A DNA stretch of 64,000 nucleotides, taken from Tenacibaculum jejuense (GTDB lineage: Bacteria; Bacteroidota; Bacteroidia; Flavobacteriales; Flavobacteriaceae). Where the stretch lies: assembly GCF_900198195.1 (NCBI RefSeq), contig NZ_LT899436.1, positions 1,889,001 to 1,953,000 on the forward strand, written 5' to 3'. Positions 33,607 through 40,876 of this stretch are shown one piece after another. Under the pieces are notes generated by a model, which saw nothing but the letters and a program-made list of their open reading frames with translations, was not told where the DNA came from and ran no database searches. Position 1 is the stretch's first letter. Each line of letters opens with the position of its first letter. Both the position numbers and the translations under genes were made by a program.

Positions 33607-34782
33607 ATGAAAAAATTTGTTTTACTACTTACGGGAATTTTGTTAGCTACTTTTTCAGCTAAAGCATCAGAGACAACTACAAATGCAACTGCACGTTATT
33701 ATAATTATGGAAAGTCATTCATTTTTTCAGAAAGCGGAGTCGAGTTTGCTGTTTATCCAGATGGACAATTTGATTTTTATTTAAATGGTTCAAGAGGAGG
33801 AGTTAATGTAAATGTTAATGGACCAGGAGTTAATATTAGCTTTAATTCAGGTTATAATTATGATCCTTTTGTACAGTATGATGATTATGGAGCAGTAGTA
33901 CAAATTGAAGATATTCCGATTTTTTACGATCATTATGGAAGAATTACTCAAGCAGGAGATGTTTTTATTAGATATAACCATTGGGGTCGAGTATCTAGAG
34001 TAGGAGGATTGTTTGTAAATTATAATAGTTACGGAGATTTTTTAAACTGTTCAGGTTACATCAATAATTACAACAGATATTATGTTTACAGGCCTTATCA
34101 CAGATATTTTTCAGTTCCTGTAGTAGATAGATGTGTAGTTTATAATCGTCCTTACAGAAGATTTTATGCACCATACAGATTTTCTTATTCAGTATATAGA
34201 AATAATTATTACAATGGGTATTATGCGAGATCTTATAGAAACAGAAACTATTGCAGACCAGGTGTAACAGTTAGAAATTTCAATAGAGGAAGAAGAGTAG
34301 CAAGCGCTAGAAATGTAAGATACAGATCAAGAGATAATAGAAGAACTATGTATCAGAGAAATGATCGTAATTACAGTAGAATCAACAGAAATAGTTCTAG
34401 AGTAGCTAGAAATATAAATAGAACTACAAATAAATCTCGTTCATTAGCTAGAAATACAAGAACAGTTTCTAGAGATAGAGCAACAACTAGAAACATTTCT
34501 AGAAATAGAACTCAAGTTAATACAAGAAATAGAAGTTCTATAGCAAATAGATCTAATTCTAAAGATAGAACATATAAAAGTGTTACAAGAAAAGCTCAAC
34601 CTAAGAAAGCAAGAAATTATACTAAAACTAGAACAGCTAGCAGAGTAAAAAGAACTCAAAATACGAGATATAAAAATAGAGGAAACTCTACAAGAACAAA
34701 AACTAAAGTTACGAGAAGTGTAAGTTCTAATAGATCAAAAGGAAATACTTCAAGATCTAGAGTTGTAAGAAGTAGAAGGTAG
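33607..34782 (+). CDS. Secreted Arg-rich protein with Tyr/Asn-rich core, function unknown
   Basis: The 391-residue protein has a signal peptide (MKKFVLLLTGILLATFSAKA). Next is a segment rich in Tyr, Asn and Gly with repeated YDDYGAVVQIEDIPIFYDHYGR-like strands (about 60-170), then a Tyr/Arg-rich RPYHRYF region. The C-terminal ~180 residues are low complexity, made almost only of Arg, Ser, Asn, Thr and Lys. I recognise it only as a flavobacterial hypothetical type. The basic tail would bind polyanions such as DNA, polysaccharide or lipopolysaccharide. ATG 33607 is preferred because it begins the signal peptide; an in-frame ATG at 33586 adds seven residues. A candidate sigma-54 promoter precedes it and two hairpins follow. 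Confidence 0.7.
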   Translation: MKKFVLLLTGILLATFSAKASETTTNATARYYNYGKSFIFSESGVEFAVYPDGQFDFYLNGSRGGVNVNVNGPGVNISFNSGYNYDPFVQYDDYGAVVQIEDIPIFYDHYGRITQAGDVFIRYNHWGRVSRVGGLFVNYNSYGDFLNCSGYINNYNRYYVYRPYHRYFSVPVVDRCVVYNRPYRRFYAPYRFSYSVYRNNYYNGYYARSYRNRNYCRPGVTVRNFNRGRRVASARNVRYRSRDNRRTMYQRNDRNYSRINRNSSRVARNINRTTNKSRSLARNTRTVSRDRATTRNISRNRTQVNTRNRSSIANRSNSKDRTYKSVTRKAQPKKARNYTKTRTASRVKRTQNTRYKNRGNSTRTKTKVTRSVSSNRSKGNTSRSRVVRSRR

Positions 34783-34814
34783 ATATAAGATCGTTATTTG
34801 AAGATTGCTAAAAG

Positions 34815-34841
34815 GCCACATTGTATGATGTGGCTTTTTTT
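34815..34841 (+). terminator. Rho-independent terminator
   Basis: GCCACAT (34815-34821) pairs with ATGTGGC (34828-34834), followed by TTTTTTTA. It lies about 30 bp after the Arg-rich protein stop. Confidence 0.85.
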
Positions 34842-34862
34842 ATTTGTAAATTTTGCTCATTA

Positions 34863-34895
34863 AAAAACCGAAACATTCAACATGTTTCGGTTTTT
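34863..34895 (-). terminator. Strong hairpin with A/T tracts, possible minus-strand terminator
   Basis: AAAAACCGAAACAT (34863-34876) pairs perfectly with ATGTTTCGGTTTTT (34882-34895) across a 5-nt loop. A terminator already serves the plus-strand gene upstream, so this one may end a minus-strand transcript coming from about 35.0 kb. Confidence 0.6.
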
Positions 34896-34914
34896 AATTT
34901 TCTCATTCTTTTTC

Positions 34915-34968
34915 TTAACCGTTCATAGCAATATCCCCCTCTAGATTAATAGTAGTTGATACTTCCAT
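34915..34968 (-). CDS. Possible 17-residue peptide frame
   Basis: The minus-strand frame reads ATG-GAA-GTA... and codes MEVSTTINLEGDIAMNG, ending 20 bp before the hairpin terminator on the same strand. It is too short to judge by composition. The only support is the position immediately before a terminator that otherwise has no gene. It could be chance. Confidence 0.2.
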   Translation of the reverse strand: MEVSTTINLEGDIAMNG

Positions 34969-35192
34969 TGTAATAGTTTTTAGTTAAATATATGTTAACA
35001 AGAATGATGCCGAAATACACTTGTACTCTTTTTTTTATCGCTTAAATGCAAAAAAAATACAGATAACTCCTTTTTTTTCTAAAAACATTACAAATGTTTC
35101 AAATTTATAATAAGCAATATGATAGAGAGTTAGATGCTATAAAATTCAAAAAAAGATCTCGATAATAATTAATTAACCGACAAATAAAAAAA

Positions 35193-35726
35193 ATGAATTC
35201 TCAAATTTTATATCCAGAATCTGTGTATGCATACAGAATTGGAAAAGATAATAAAGTTACTATGGTAGCTAAAGGACATGAAGATGGTTATTCTAACATA
35301 GAAATTATTCCATCTATGGCTACGATTTATCCACCTATATATATGATTGTAGGAACTACTTCTACTTCAGTTGGATATTTTCCTTATGTAGTGCAGAAAA
35401 CTGTTCCTTATTCTACAGATTTAGATTATGTCCAATTTCAAACATCAAATGGAACAGAAAGAATATTAGTTTATGATGTCATGGAGATTCTAGATAAAAC
35501 ACCAAATATTAAATTACTGATAGAAGCAGCAGTTAATGATAATCAAACCGTAGGTTATGCTTACAATTCTTTTAATATAAATAAAGCAATAGACGATGCA
35601 ATAGCTAAATTGAGAAAAAAGTTTCCTAATGAAATTTCTGCAGAGTTAACTTCATCTGGATTTATAACCGTTGATTCTCCATTAAGTATAGCTTTTTATT
35701 ATGTCATAATGGAACAAAAATTATAA
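35193..35726 (+). CDS. Hypothetical protein, cytoplasmic, family not recognised
   Basis: The 177-residue protein has no signal peptide or membrane helix. It begins MNSQILYPESVYAYRIGKDN and contains a Tyr/Pro/Thr-rich stretch (YPPIYMIVGTTSTSVGYFPY), then VYDVMEILDKTPNIKLLIEA and AIAKLRKKFPNEISAEL. Composition and codon use look coding. It faces the LytTR regulator gene convergently, with a shared hairpin between them. I do not recognise a domain and no function is proposed. Confidence 0.6.
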   Translation: MNSQILYPESVYAYRIGKDNKVTMVAKGHEDGYSNIEIIPSMATIYPPIYMIVGTTSTSVGYFPYVVQKTVPYSTDLDYVQFQTSNGTERILVYDVMEILDKTPNIKLLIEAAVNDNQTVGYAYNSFNINKAIDDAIAKLRKKFPNEISAELTSSGFITVDSPLSIAFYYVIMEQKL

Positions 35727-35765
35727 AACCGAATTTTTTAGATTTGTTTAAACTCAACTTGTTTT

Positions 35766-35800
35766 AAAAGAGGTAGTATATGGTATGTATTACCTCTTTT
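35766..35800. terminator. Shared hairpin terminator between convergent genes
   Basis: AAAAGAGGTA (35766-35775) pairs with TACCTCTTTT (35791-35800). A and T tracts on either side allow function on both strands. It abuts the stop codon of the minus-strand LytTR gene. Confidence 0.7.
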
Positions 35801-36510
35801 TATAATATGAACTTATTAATTCGATCGAAGAATTGTTTTTTGTAAGTATCTCCAATAGGAAGATTATTTCCGTTAGATAAATAAACAGTTAAAGAATCAG
35901 TTTTAATTACATGCGCTAAAGCTACAATATATGATTTGTGAACTTTTACAAATTGTTTTGAAGAAAGCTCATTTTCAAAATGTTTTAACGTATTATAAGT
36001 AATGATTTGGTTTTCTTTAGTATGAATAGAAACATAATTTTTTAGGCTTTCAACATAAATAATATCTTTCGTATAAATTCGTTCAAAGTTATTTTTTCCA
36101 TCAGTTTTTATAAAGGTAAACTCATCATTATTTGTTATTGTATTTTGAACTTCCTTTGGTTTTACTTTTAAAATAGCATTATAAAAACGTTCAAATTCAA
36201 ATGGTTTTAAAAGATAATCAACTGCATTTAACTCATAACTTTCTATGGCAAACTGCGGGTAAGCAGTTGTGAATATTACATTAATTTTATCTTTTATGAT
36301 TTTAGATAACTGTATTCCTGTTATTGTTGGCATTTGAATATCTAGAAATATCACATCTAATTCTTCTTTTTCAATAATTCCTAAAGCCTCTATAGGATTT
36401 GTAGTAGCAGCAACTAACTCTAAAAAAGGAACTTTCTTTACATACGATTCTAATAATCGAATTGCAGGAGCTTCATCATCAACTAATAAACATCTTAACT
36501 TTTTCATCAT
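35800..36510 (-). CDS. LytTR-family response regulator
   Basis: The 236-residue protein has a receiver domain (about 4-115) with the acidic pair D11/D12, phosphoacceptor D57 in FLDIQMP, a Thr in FTTAYPQ and K102 in LLKPFEF. A LytTR DNA-binding domain follows (about 130-235, with IIYVESLKNYVSIHT and KHFENELSSKQFVKVHKSY). All key phosphorylation residues are present. It lies 2 bp after the histidine kinase gene, so the pair is one operon and probably a cognate two-component system of the LytS/LytR (YehU/YehT) type. The targets are not evident; the convergent and flanking genes are unrelated by sequence. Confidence 0.9.
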   Translation of the reverse strand: MMKKLRCLLVDDEAPAIRLLESYVKKVPFLELVAATTNPIEALGIIEKEELDVIFLDIQMPTITGIQLSKIIKDKINVIFTTAYPQFAIESYELNAVDYLLKPFEFERFYNAILKVKPKEVQNTITNNDEFTFIKTDGKNNFERIYTKDIIYVESLKNYVSIHTKENQIITYNTLKHFENELSSKQFVKVHKSYIVALAHVIKTDSLTVYLSNGNNLPIGDTYKKQFFDRINKFIL

Positions 36511-36512
36511 AG

Positions 36513-37556
36513 TTACTTTTTTAAAGGGATTTGTAAATGTGTACTATATTCTACATCATTTTCAATGAAATCAAAAATATAATTATTGTCAAATAAAAGC
36601 GATAAACGTTTTTTTAAATTTTCTCTACCAATTCCCTTAGAGCTATAATGTTTTACGAAAGCAATTTTATTTTTAGTTTTTAAATTCAAATGATTTTCTG
36701 TTACTTCAATATTGATTTCTGCCGGAAAACTTGGATCATTAACTATTCCGTGCTTAAAAATATTTTCAATAAAATGAATTAGCATGAGTGAAGGAATTTC
36801 TTGATTTCCAACGTCTCCTTTAATAAATAGGTTGACAAATAAATTATCTTCAAAACGTTTTTCATAGAAATACATATAATCTTTAATAAACTTAATTTCA
36901 CGATGTAATGGCATGTAGTCTTTCTGTGCTTCGTAAGTTAAATAACGTAACAATTCTGATAATTTATGAATTCCTTTAGCCGTTTTTGGTTGTGTTTCTG
37001 CTAGTTCAGAATAAAATACATTAAGTGTATTGAATAAGAAGTGAGGCTCTAATTGGTTTTTTAAAGCGCCTAATTCTGCTTTTTGTTGTTCTAATTCCAG
37101 TAGGTAAATTTTATCTTTATTCTTTAAAAACACAAAAAGTAAATAGGTAAACGTACTAAAAAGAATAACTTTTAAACTGTAATATGAATTATCAAAAACA
37201 TAGTACCAAAAAGCACGACTTTGTTCTGAATAATTATGAAATCCTGTAATTGCATATAAAACGACTTCTTCTAAAAAATAACGTATTGCTGGAAAAACAA
37301 AGAATAAAGAAATTTGTGCTAAAAAGAAATAAGTAAGGTTCTTTCTGGCTAAAGTCTTCGGACAAATTACTTTAATATTTAAAATGTAAACACTAAAAAA
37401 AGTAATGAAATAAGTGGTAGTTAAAACAACACCGAAAATATTAAACTGCTTTATAAATGTCTCATGACCAAGCGTTACATACTTTCTGAAGACGTTCATA
37501 AAAATAAGAACAAAACCAAACAGAAAGTGATATTTAAACTGATTCTTTATTTCCAT
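36513..37556 (-). CDS. LytS/YehU-type sensor histidine kinase
   Basis: The 347-residue protein has four predicted membrane helices in residues about 8-145. A short coiled coil (LLELEQQKAELGALKNQ) and a His_kinase domain (PF06580 type) follow, with His172 in QLEPHFLFNTL. An ATPase-like end has the Asn box (HFIENIFKHG) and a glycine segment (SSKGIGRENLKKRL). This type phosphorylates LytTR regulators, and the next gene is one. A TACATTTG element ends only 4 nt before the ATG, so the mRNA may be leaderless. No periplasmic sensor domain of any size is present, so the signal is probably sensed in the membrane. Confidence 0.9.
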   Translation of the reverse strand: MEIKNQFKYHFLFGFVLIFMNVFRKYVTLGHETFIKQFNIFGVVLTTTYFITFFSVYILNIKVICPKTLARKNLTYFFLAQISLFFVFPAIRYFLEEVVLYAITGFHNYSEQSRAFWYYVFDNSYYSLKVILFSTFTYLLFVFLKNKDKIYLLELEQQKAELGALKNQLEPHFLFNTLNVFYSELAETQPKTAKGIHKLSELLRYLTYEAQKDYMPLHREIKFIKDYMYFYEKRFEDNLFVNLFIKGDVGNQEIPSLMLIHFIENIFKHGIVNDPSFPAEINIEVTENHLNLKTKNKIAFVKHYSSKGIGRENLKKRLSLLFDNNYIFDFIENDVEYSTHLQIPLKK

Positions 37557-37560
37557 ACTT

Positions 37561-37568
37561 CAAATGTA
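37561..37568 (-). promoter_or_regulatory. -7 promoter element TACATTTG, adjacent to the kinase start
   Basis: On the minus strand TACATTTG matches TAnnTTTG exactly and is followed by AAGT and the ATG at 37556. The predicted transcription start falls at or within a base or two of the start codon. Confidence 0.6.
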
Positions 37569-37621
37569 GCTATTAAAGTTACGCTGTAAAGTTAGTTTAG
37601 CATCTAATTCCTGTTTTTTAG

Positions 37622-37777
37622 GACAAACCCCAAAAACTATACAACGAAATTGAAAGTGTAAAAAAACTAGGAGTTGATACTACAGAAAAAGTACTTAATG
37701 GAATTTTTAATAATATCGGTCAGATTGAAAATACTTTTGGAGTGTTGAATTTTAAAAACAGACTTTATGAGTATTAG
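37622..37777 (+). pseudogene. Short 3' gene remnant overlapping the DUF5694 start
   Basis: A 51-codon open stretch reads DKPQKLYNEIESVKKLGV, then TTEKVLNGIFNNIGQIENTF and ends KNRLYEY. It is protein-like, begins right after a stop codon (37619-37621) and has no start codon. It ends by overlapping the start of the DUF5694 gene by 11 bp (TATGAGTATTAG), as translationally coupled genes do. I take it as the C-terminus of a gene whose 5' part was deleted. Its family is not recognised. Confidence 0.5.
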
Positions 37778-38642
37778 AATTATTACAATCACAATCTGCT
37801 TACTAGGTCAAACAATCTTTAGTCAGAAAAAATTAATACAAGAACATTTTAAAGAAATCAAAACTTCAGATGTATTCATTTTAGGATCATTCCATTTTGC
37901 AAATCCAGGGTTAGATACATACAAACAGAAACATGCAGTAAATATTTTTTCCGAAGAAAAACAAAAAGAATTAAAAGAGCTGTTAAGAACGATTAAAAAA
38001 TTCGCGCCAACAAAAATCGCTGTAGAGTGGAGGGCTTCTAAACAAAAAAAGCTAGACTCGTTATATAACGCTTACATAAAAGGAAATTTTAAACTGAAAT
38101 CGAATGAAATTTATCAGATAGGTTTTCGACTGGGAAAATTGCTAGGACACAAAAAAATATACGCTGTAGATGCTTCTGCAAGAAATTTTAAAAGTGATTT
38201 ATCAAAGAAAGAACATGAGGCAAAACAAGCGTATTTCATTGATAAAGCAGATGAGAAAATGCTAAAAAGAGAAATGAATATTGATAAAACATATTTCAGT
38301 TTATATGAAAAAGAAGACAAGTTAAAAACAGAGGTAAGTTTATTAGAATTTTTTAGAGTGTTAAATAATGATGATGTCATAAATCAAAGTCATGGACATT
38401 ATTTGATCGGTGATTTTAAGATGGGAGAACGTGAAAAAAATGATTATTACGGAGCTGATAGAGCGATATGGTGGTACAGTAGAAATTTAAGAATATTTCA
38501 AAACTTACTTAACATTAACACACCAGGAGAAGATAAAGTTTTTGTACTGATAGGAGCAGGACACTTACCCATTTTAAATTTTTTAGCTAAAGCTTCTGTA
38601 GATTTTAAAATAACAACATTAGAACAAATTATAAATCAATAA
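37767..38642 (+). CDS. DUF5694-family secreted protein, copy 1
   Basis: The 291-residue protein has a signal peptide ending IFSQ. Family hallmarks are VFILGSFHFANPGLD near the N-terminus, APTKIAVEWRAS, YQIGFRLGKLLGHKKIYAVDA, ADRAIWWYSRNLRIFQNL and a final IGAGHLPIL. The early GSFHF and late GAGH histidine motifs, with a Glu in VEWR, recall the TraB/ChaN/EreA-like superfamily, but that link is inference and no reaction is established. It is 13 bp upstream of a paralogue, and its start overlaps an upstream gene remnant. Confidence 0.75.
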   Translation: MSIRIITITICLLGQTIFSQKKLIQEHFKEIKTSDVFILGSFHFANPGLDTYKQKHAVNIFSEEKQKELKELLRTIKKFAPTKIAVEWRASKQKKLDSLYNAYIKGNFKLKSNEIYQIGFRLGKLLGHKKIYAVDASARNFKSDLSKKEHEAKQAYFIDKADEKMLKREMNIDKTYFSLYEKEDKLKTEVSLLEFFRVLNNDDVINQSHGHYLIGDFKMGEREKNDYYGADRAIWWYSRNLRIFQNLLNINTPGEDKVFVLIGAGHLPILNFLAKASVDFKITTLEQIINQ

Positions 38643-38655
38643 AAACATAGAAATA

Positions 38656-39498
38656 ATGAAATTAATTAAAATTTTAACCATAGGACAAATATTATTAGGA
38701 ACATTAGGATTTAGTCAAGAAATAAAGTTCAACGCAGATAGAAAAGGTTTAGAAAGTAATGTTCAAAAAATAGAAGTATTAAACTTTGGAACCTTTCATA
38801 TGGGAGAAACTTCAGATGAAAATAAAACTGAGTTTGATGAAAATGATAAAGAAAATCAAAAAGCAGTACACAAAATAGCAGCGATGCTCGCTAAATTTAA
38901 ACCAACAGTTATTTTAGTTGAAACAAGACCAGAATACGATGAAAAATTACAAGCCTTATATAAGGAATATGTAAAGAATCCGAACATGAAATTTAAAAAT
39001 CCAAACGAAGTAGAGTTGTTAGCTTATGAATTAGGAAGATTATCTGGTACTAAAAGAATTTACGGAATAGATCATAAAATGAGTTATAATTATAAGATTG
39101 CTGGTGAAATAAACAATGAAATTGATAAGGAAATGTTGTATAAATATTACCAAAACCCAATTCCATTTCACACAAACCTTAAAGTAGATAGAGATAATTT
39201 AAGTTTATTAAATCAATTAAAATTCTCTAATCACGATTTATACTTAGATTTTTTAATTACTGTGAATGCAGATATGTTAACACATGCAGGAACTAAAAAA
39301 GGTTTTGAAGGTGCAGATGAAGCAGCAAAATACTATCAAAGAAACTTAAGAATGTATTCAAATTTGAATAGAGTTAAATTAACAAAAGAAGATCGAGTTT
39401 TTATTTTAATGGGAGCTAGTCATACTGCGTTCTTTAGAGACTTTATAAGTAGAAGTCCGAAATATAAAATGGTAAACACATTTGATTATTTAAAGTAA
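38656..39498 (+). CDS. DUF5694-family secreted protein, copy 2
   Basis: The 280-residue protein has a signal peptide ending GFSQ. It is clearly paralogous to the gene 13 bp upstream: VLNFGTFHMGETSD, KPTVILVETRPEYDEK, LAYELGRLSGTKRIYGIDH, AAKYYQRNLRMYSNL and LMGASHTAFF occur in the same order. The conserved His in GTFH and GASH and the Glu in VETR could be catalytic or metal-binding; this is not established. It is probably co-transcribed with copy 1. No terminator hairpin is obvious after it. Confidence 0.75.
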   Translation: MKLIKILTIGQILLGTLGFSQEIKFNADRKGLESNVQKIEVLNFGTFHMGETSDENKTEFDENDKENQKAVHKIAAMLAKFKPTVILVETRPEYDEKLQALYKEYVKNPNMKFKNPNEVELLAYELGRLSGTKRIYGIDHKMSYNYKIAGEINNEIDKEMLYKYYQNPIPFHTNLKVDRDNLSLLNQLKFSNHDLYLDFLITVNADMLTHAGTKKGFEGADEAAKYYQRNLRMYSNLNRVKLTKEDRVFILMGASHTAFFRDFISRSPKYKMVNTFDYLK

Positions 39499-39686
39499 TT
39501 TAACTTTCGAATAATTTTAATGAGTACGATTTTTCAATTTTCTTGAATTGGATTTACATCTACAAACACTAGTCCACAAAAACACTTACGTTAAGCCACA
39601 AAATTAAGGTATTGTTCCTCTTTGAAGTTTCGACTGTTATTTCTTTAAATAATTTCCATTAATCAATTTTAAATTTATTAACCTTT

Positions 39687-39884
39687 ATGTTAAAACAAAT
39701 TCAAAACATAGGAAAAAGTTTAACTAAGAAAGAGCAGTTAAACATTCAAGGAGGATTTGCATCTCCTTGTAGAACCGCAGCAGATTGTCAATTTGTATTT
39801 GGTCCACATTCAAATCCAACAGGAGATTATTCTTGTGTGTATATGGATCCATACAATCAAAGAGTTTGTGTATCGAATTATTAA
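39687..39884 (+). CDS. Double-glycine leader peptide, four-Cys type, copy 1
   Basis: The 65-residue precursor has the leader MLKQIQNIGKSLTKKEQ-LNIQGG, matching the bacteriocin-like leader pattern K-x-L-x-K-x-E-Q-x-x-I-x-GG. A 42-residue core begins FASPCRTAADC and holds four Cys. The core spacing CRT-x2-DC, then DYSC, then a final VC is shared with the next gene. Such leaders are normally cut after GG by a C39-type peptidase/ABC exporter, but none is encoded in this window. The four Cys suggest two disulfides in the exported peptide. Biological activity is unknown. Confidence 0.75.
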   Translation: MLKQIQNIGKSLTKKEQLNIQGGFASPCRTAADCQFVFGPHSNPTGDYSCVYMDPYNQRVCVSNY

Positions 39885-39902
39885 TCAGTTAAATTAAGTA
39901 CA

Positions 39903-40100
39903 ATGTTAAAAAATATTCAAAGTTTAGGTAAGTCACTTACTAATACAGAGCAAAAAGAAGTTAAAGGAGGTTTCAGCAATCCAGGAGGAAGAACTTGCAG
40001 AACAAATAGAGATTGTTATGAAGGACATCCGTATTTAGGACCTGGAGATATTTCATGCAGATATAGTTTTGGAGGTGTAAAACGTTGCATTTTCAACTAG
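39903..40100 (+). CDS. Double-glycine leader peptide, four-Cys type, copy 2
   Basis: The 65-residue paralogue lies 18 bp downstream of copy 1. Its leader is MLKNIQSLGKSLTNTEQKEVKGG and its core has CRTNRDC, GDISC and a final KRC. Cys number and order match copy 1, while the loops differ in length by one or two residues, as expected for a diversified tandem duplicate. A perfect AT-rich hairpin follows within 60 bp and probably ends the two-gene transcript. Confidence 0.75.
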   Translation: MLKNIQSLGKSLTNTEQKEVKGGFSNPGGRTCRTNRDCYEGHPYLGPGDISCRYSFGGVKRCIFN

Positions 40101-40136
40101 GGAACATATCGAATTAATTCATGAAAAATTAATTTT

Positions 40137-40173
40137 AAAAAGTATTAAAACATCTGATGTTTTAATACTTTTG
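40137..40173 (+). terminator. Hairpin terminator after the peptide pair
   Basis: AAAAGTATTAAAACATC pairs with GATGTTTTAATACTTTT across a very small loop, followed by a T-rich run. It separates the peptide genes from the beta-barrel gene at 40197. Confidence 0.7.
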
Positions 40174-40196
40174 CTTTTTAATTCAAATAAATTCTT

Positions 40197-40799
40197 ATGA
40201 AAAAAAATATAATTGCTGTATTGGCTTTTACTATATGTATTTTTAGTGTAAAAGCTCAAGAAGAAAATAAAGTAGAAGGGTTTCAAAAAAATGATGTTTA
40301 TATTTCAGGAAGAGTAAGTTATGGGGTTTCGTTTTTATCAGATTCTGGTAGGAGTTCAGAAGCGTTTATTTTTGCACCATCTGTAGGATATTTTGTGTCA
40401 GATAAAATAGCATTAGATTTAGGTGTAGTATTTAGTTCTTCTTTTGTAGAAAATTCATTTTTAGGTCAGCAAGAAAAAAAGCAAGAGTTTGGTTTTCGAT
40501 TAGGAGGAGATTATTATTTTACTCCACAGAAAAGATTTTCATTTCTAATAGGAGCCGATTTATTTTTCAATAATGTTAGTTATGAATCAGGAGTACTTTC
40601 AGATGAAAATCAGTATGGAATTAATATTTCACCAGGACTAAACTACTTTATATCAAAGTCTTTTTCAATAAATGCCTCTGTTGGATCTTTAGGTTATGTG
40701 TATACTAAATCAGAATCAGATTTTATAAGTGGTGTAAGTACTTTTGTTTTTGACTTGAATTTATCAAGTATTGTTCTTGGATTAACTTACAGATTTTAA
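40197..40799 (+). CDS. Small outer-membrane beta-barrel protein
   Basis: The 200-residue protein has a signal peptide (ending FSVKAQ). The mature part is made of alternating short strands with Gly and aromatic residues (VSYGVSFLSDSGR, FAPSVGYFVSDKIALDLGV, FGFRLGGDYYF) and a C-terminal LGLTYRF ending in Phe. That is the typical signature of porin-family or OmpW/OmpX-like eight-strand barrels (outer membrane protein beta-barrel domain). No specific function is apparent. Confidence 0.75.
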   Translation: MKKNIIAVLAFTICIFSVKAQEENKVEGFQKNDVYISGRVSYGVSFLSDSGRSSEAFIFAPSVGYFVSDKIALDLGVVFSSSFVENSFLGQQEKKQEFGFRLGGDYYFTPQKRFSFLIGADLFFNNVSYESGVLSDENQYGINISPGLNYFISKSFSINASVGSLGYVYTKSESDFISGVSTFVFDLNLSSIVLGLTYRF

Positions 40800-40826
40800 A
40801 ACTATAGATTATATTCATAAATAAAA

Positions 40827-40859
40827 AAAGTCGAAACTATTGAGTTTCGACTTTTTTTA
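40827..40859. terminator. Bidirectional terminator between beta-barrel gene and lpdA
   Basis: AGTCGAAACT (40829-40838) pairs with AGTTTCGACT (40843-40852), with seven-base A and T tracts on the two sides. It lies between two convergent genes. Confidence 0.85.
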
Positions 40860-40876
40860 TTGTTTATGTTTTGTTC

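Larger units (their letters stand above)
34841..35192. other. Intergenic region with a second hairpin and at most a 17-codon frame
   Basis: Apart from the hairpin at 34863-34895 and a tiny minus-strand frame ending just before it, I see no gene. The rest is AT-rich with long A and T runs and presumably contains the promoter of the gene at 35193; no exact TAnnTTTG was found there. Confidence 0.4.
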
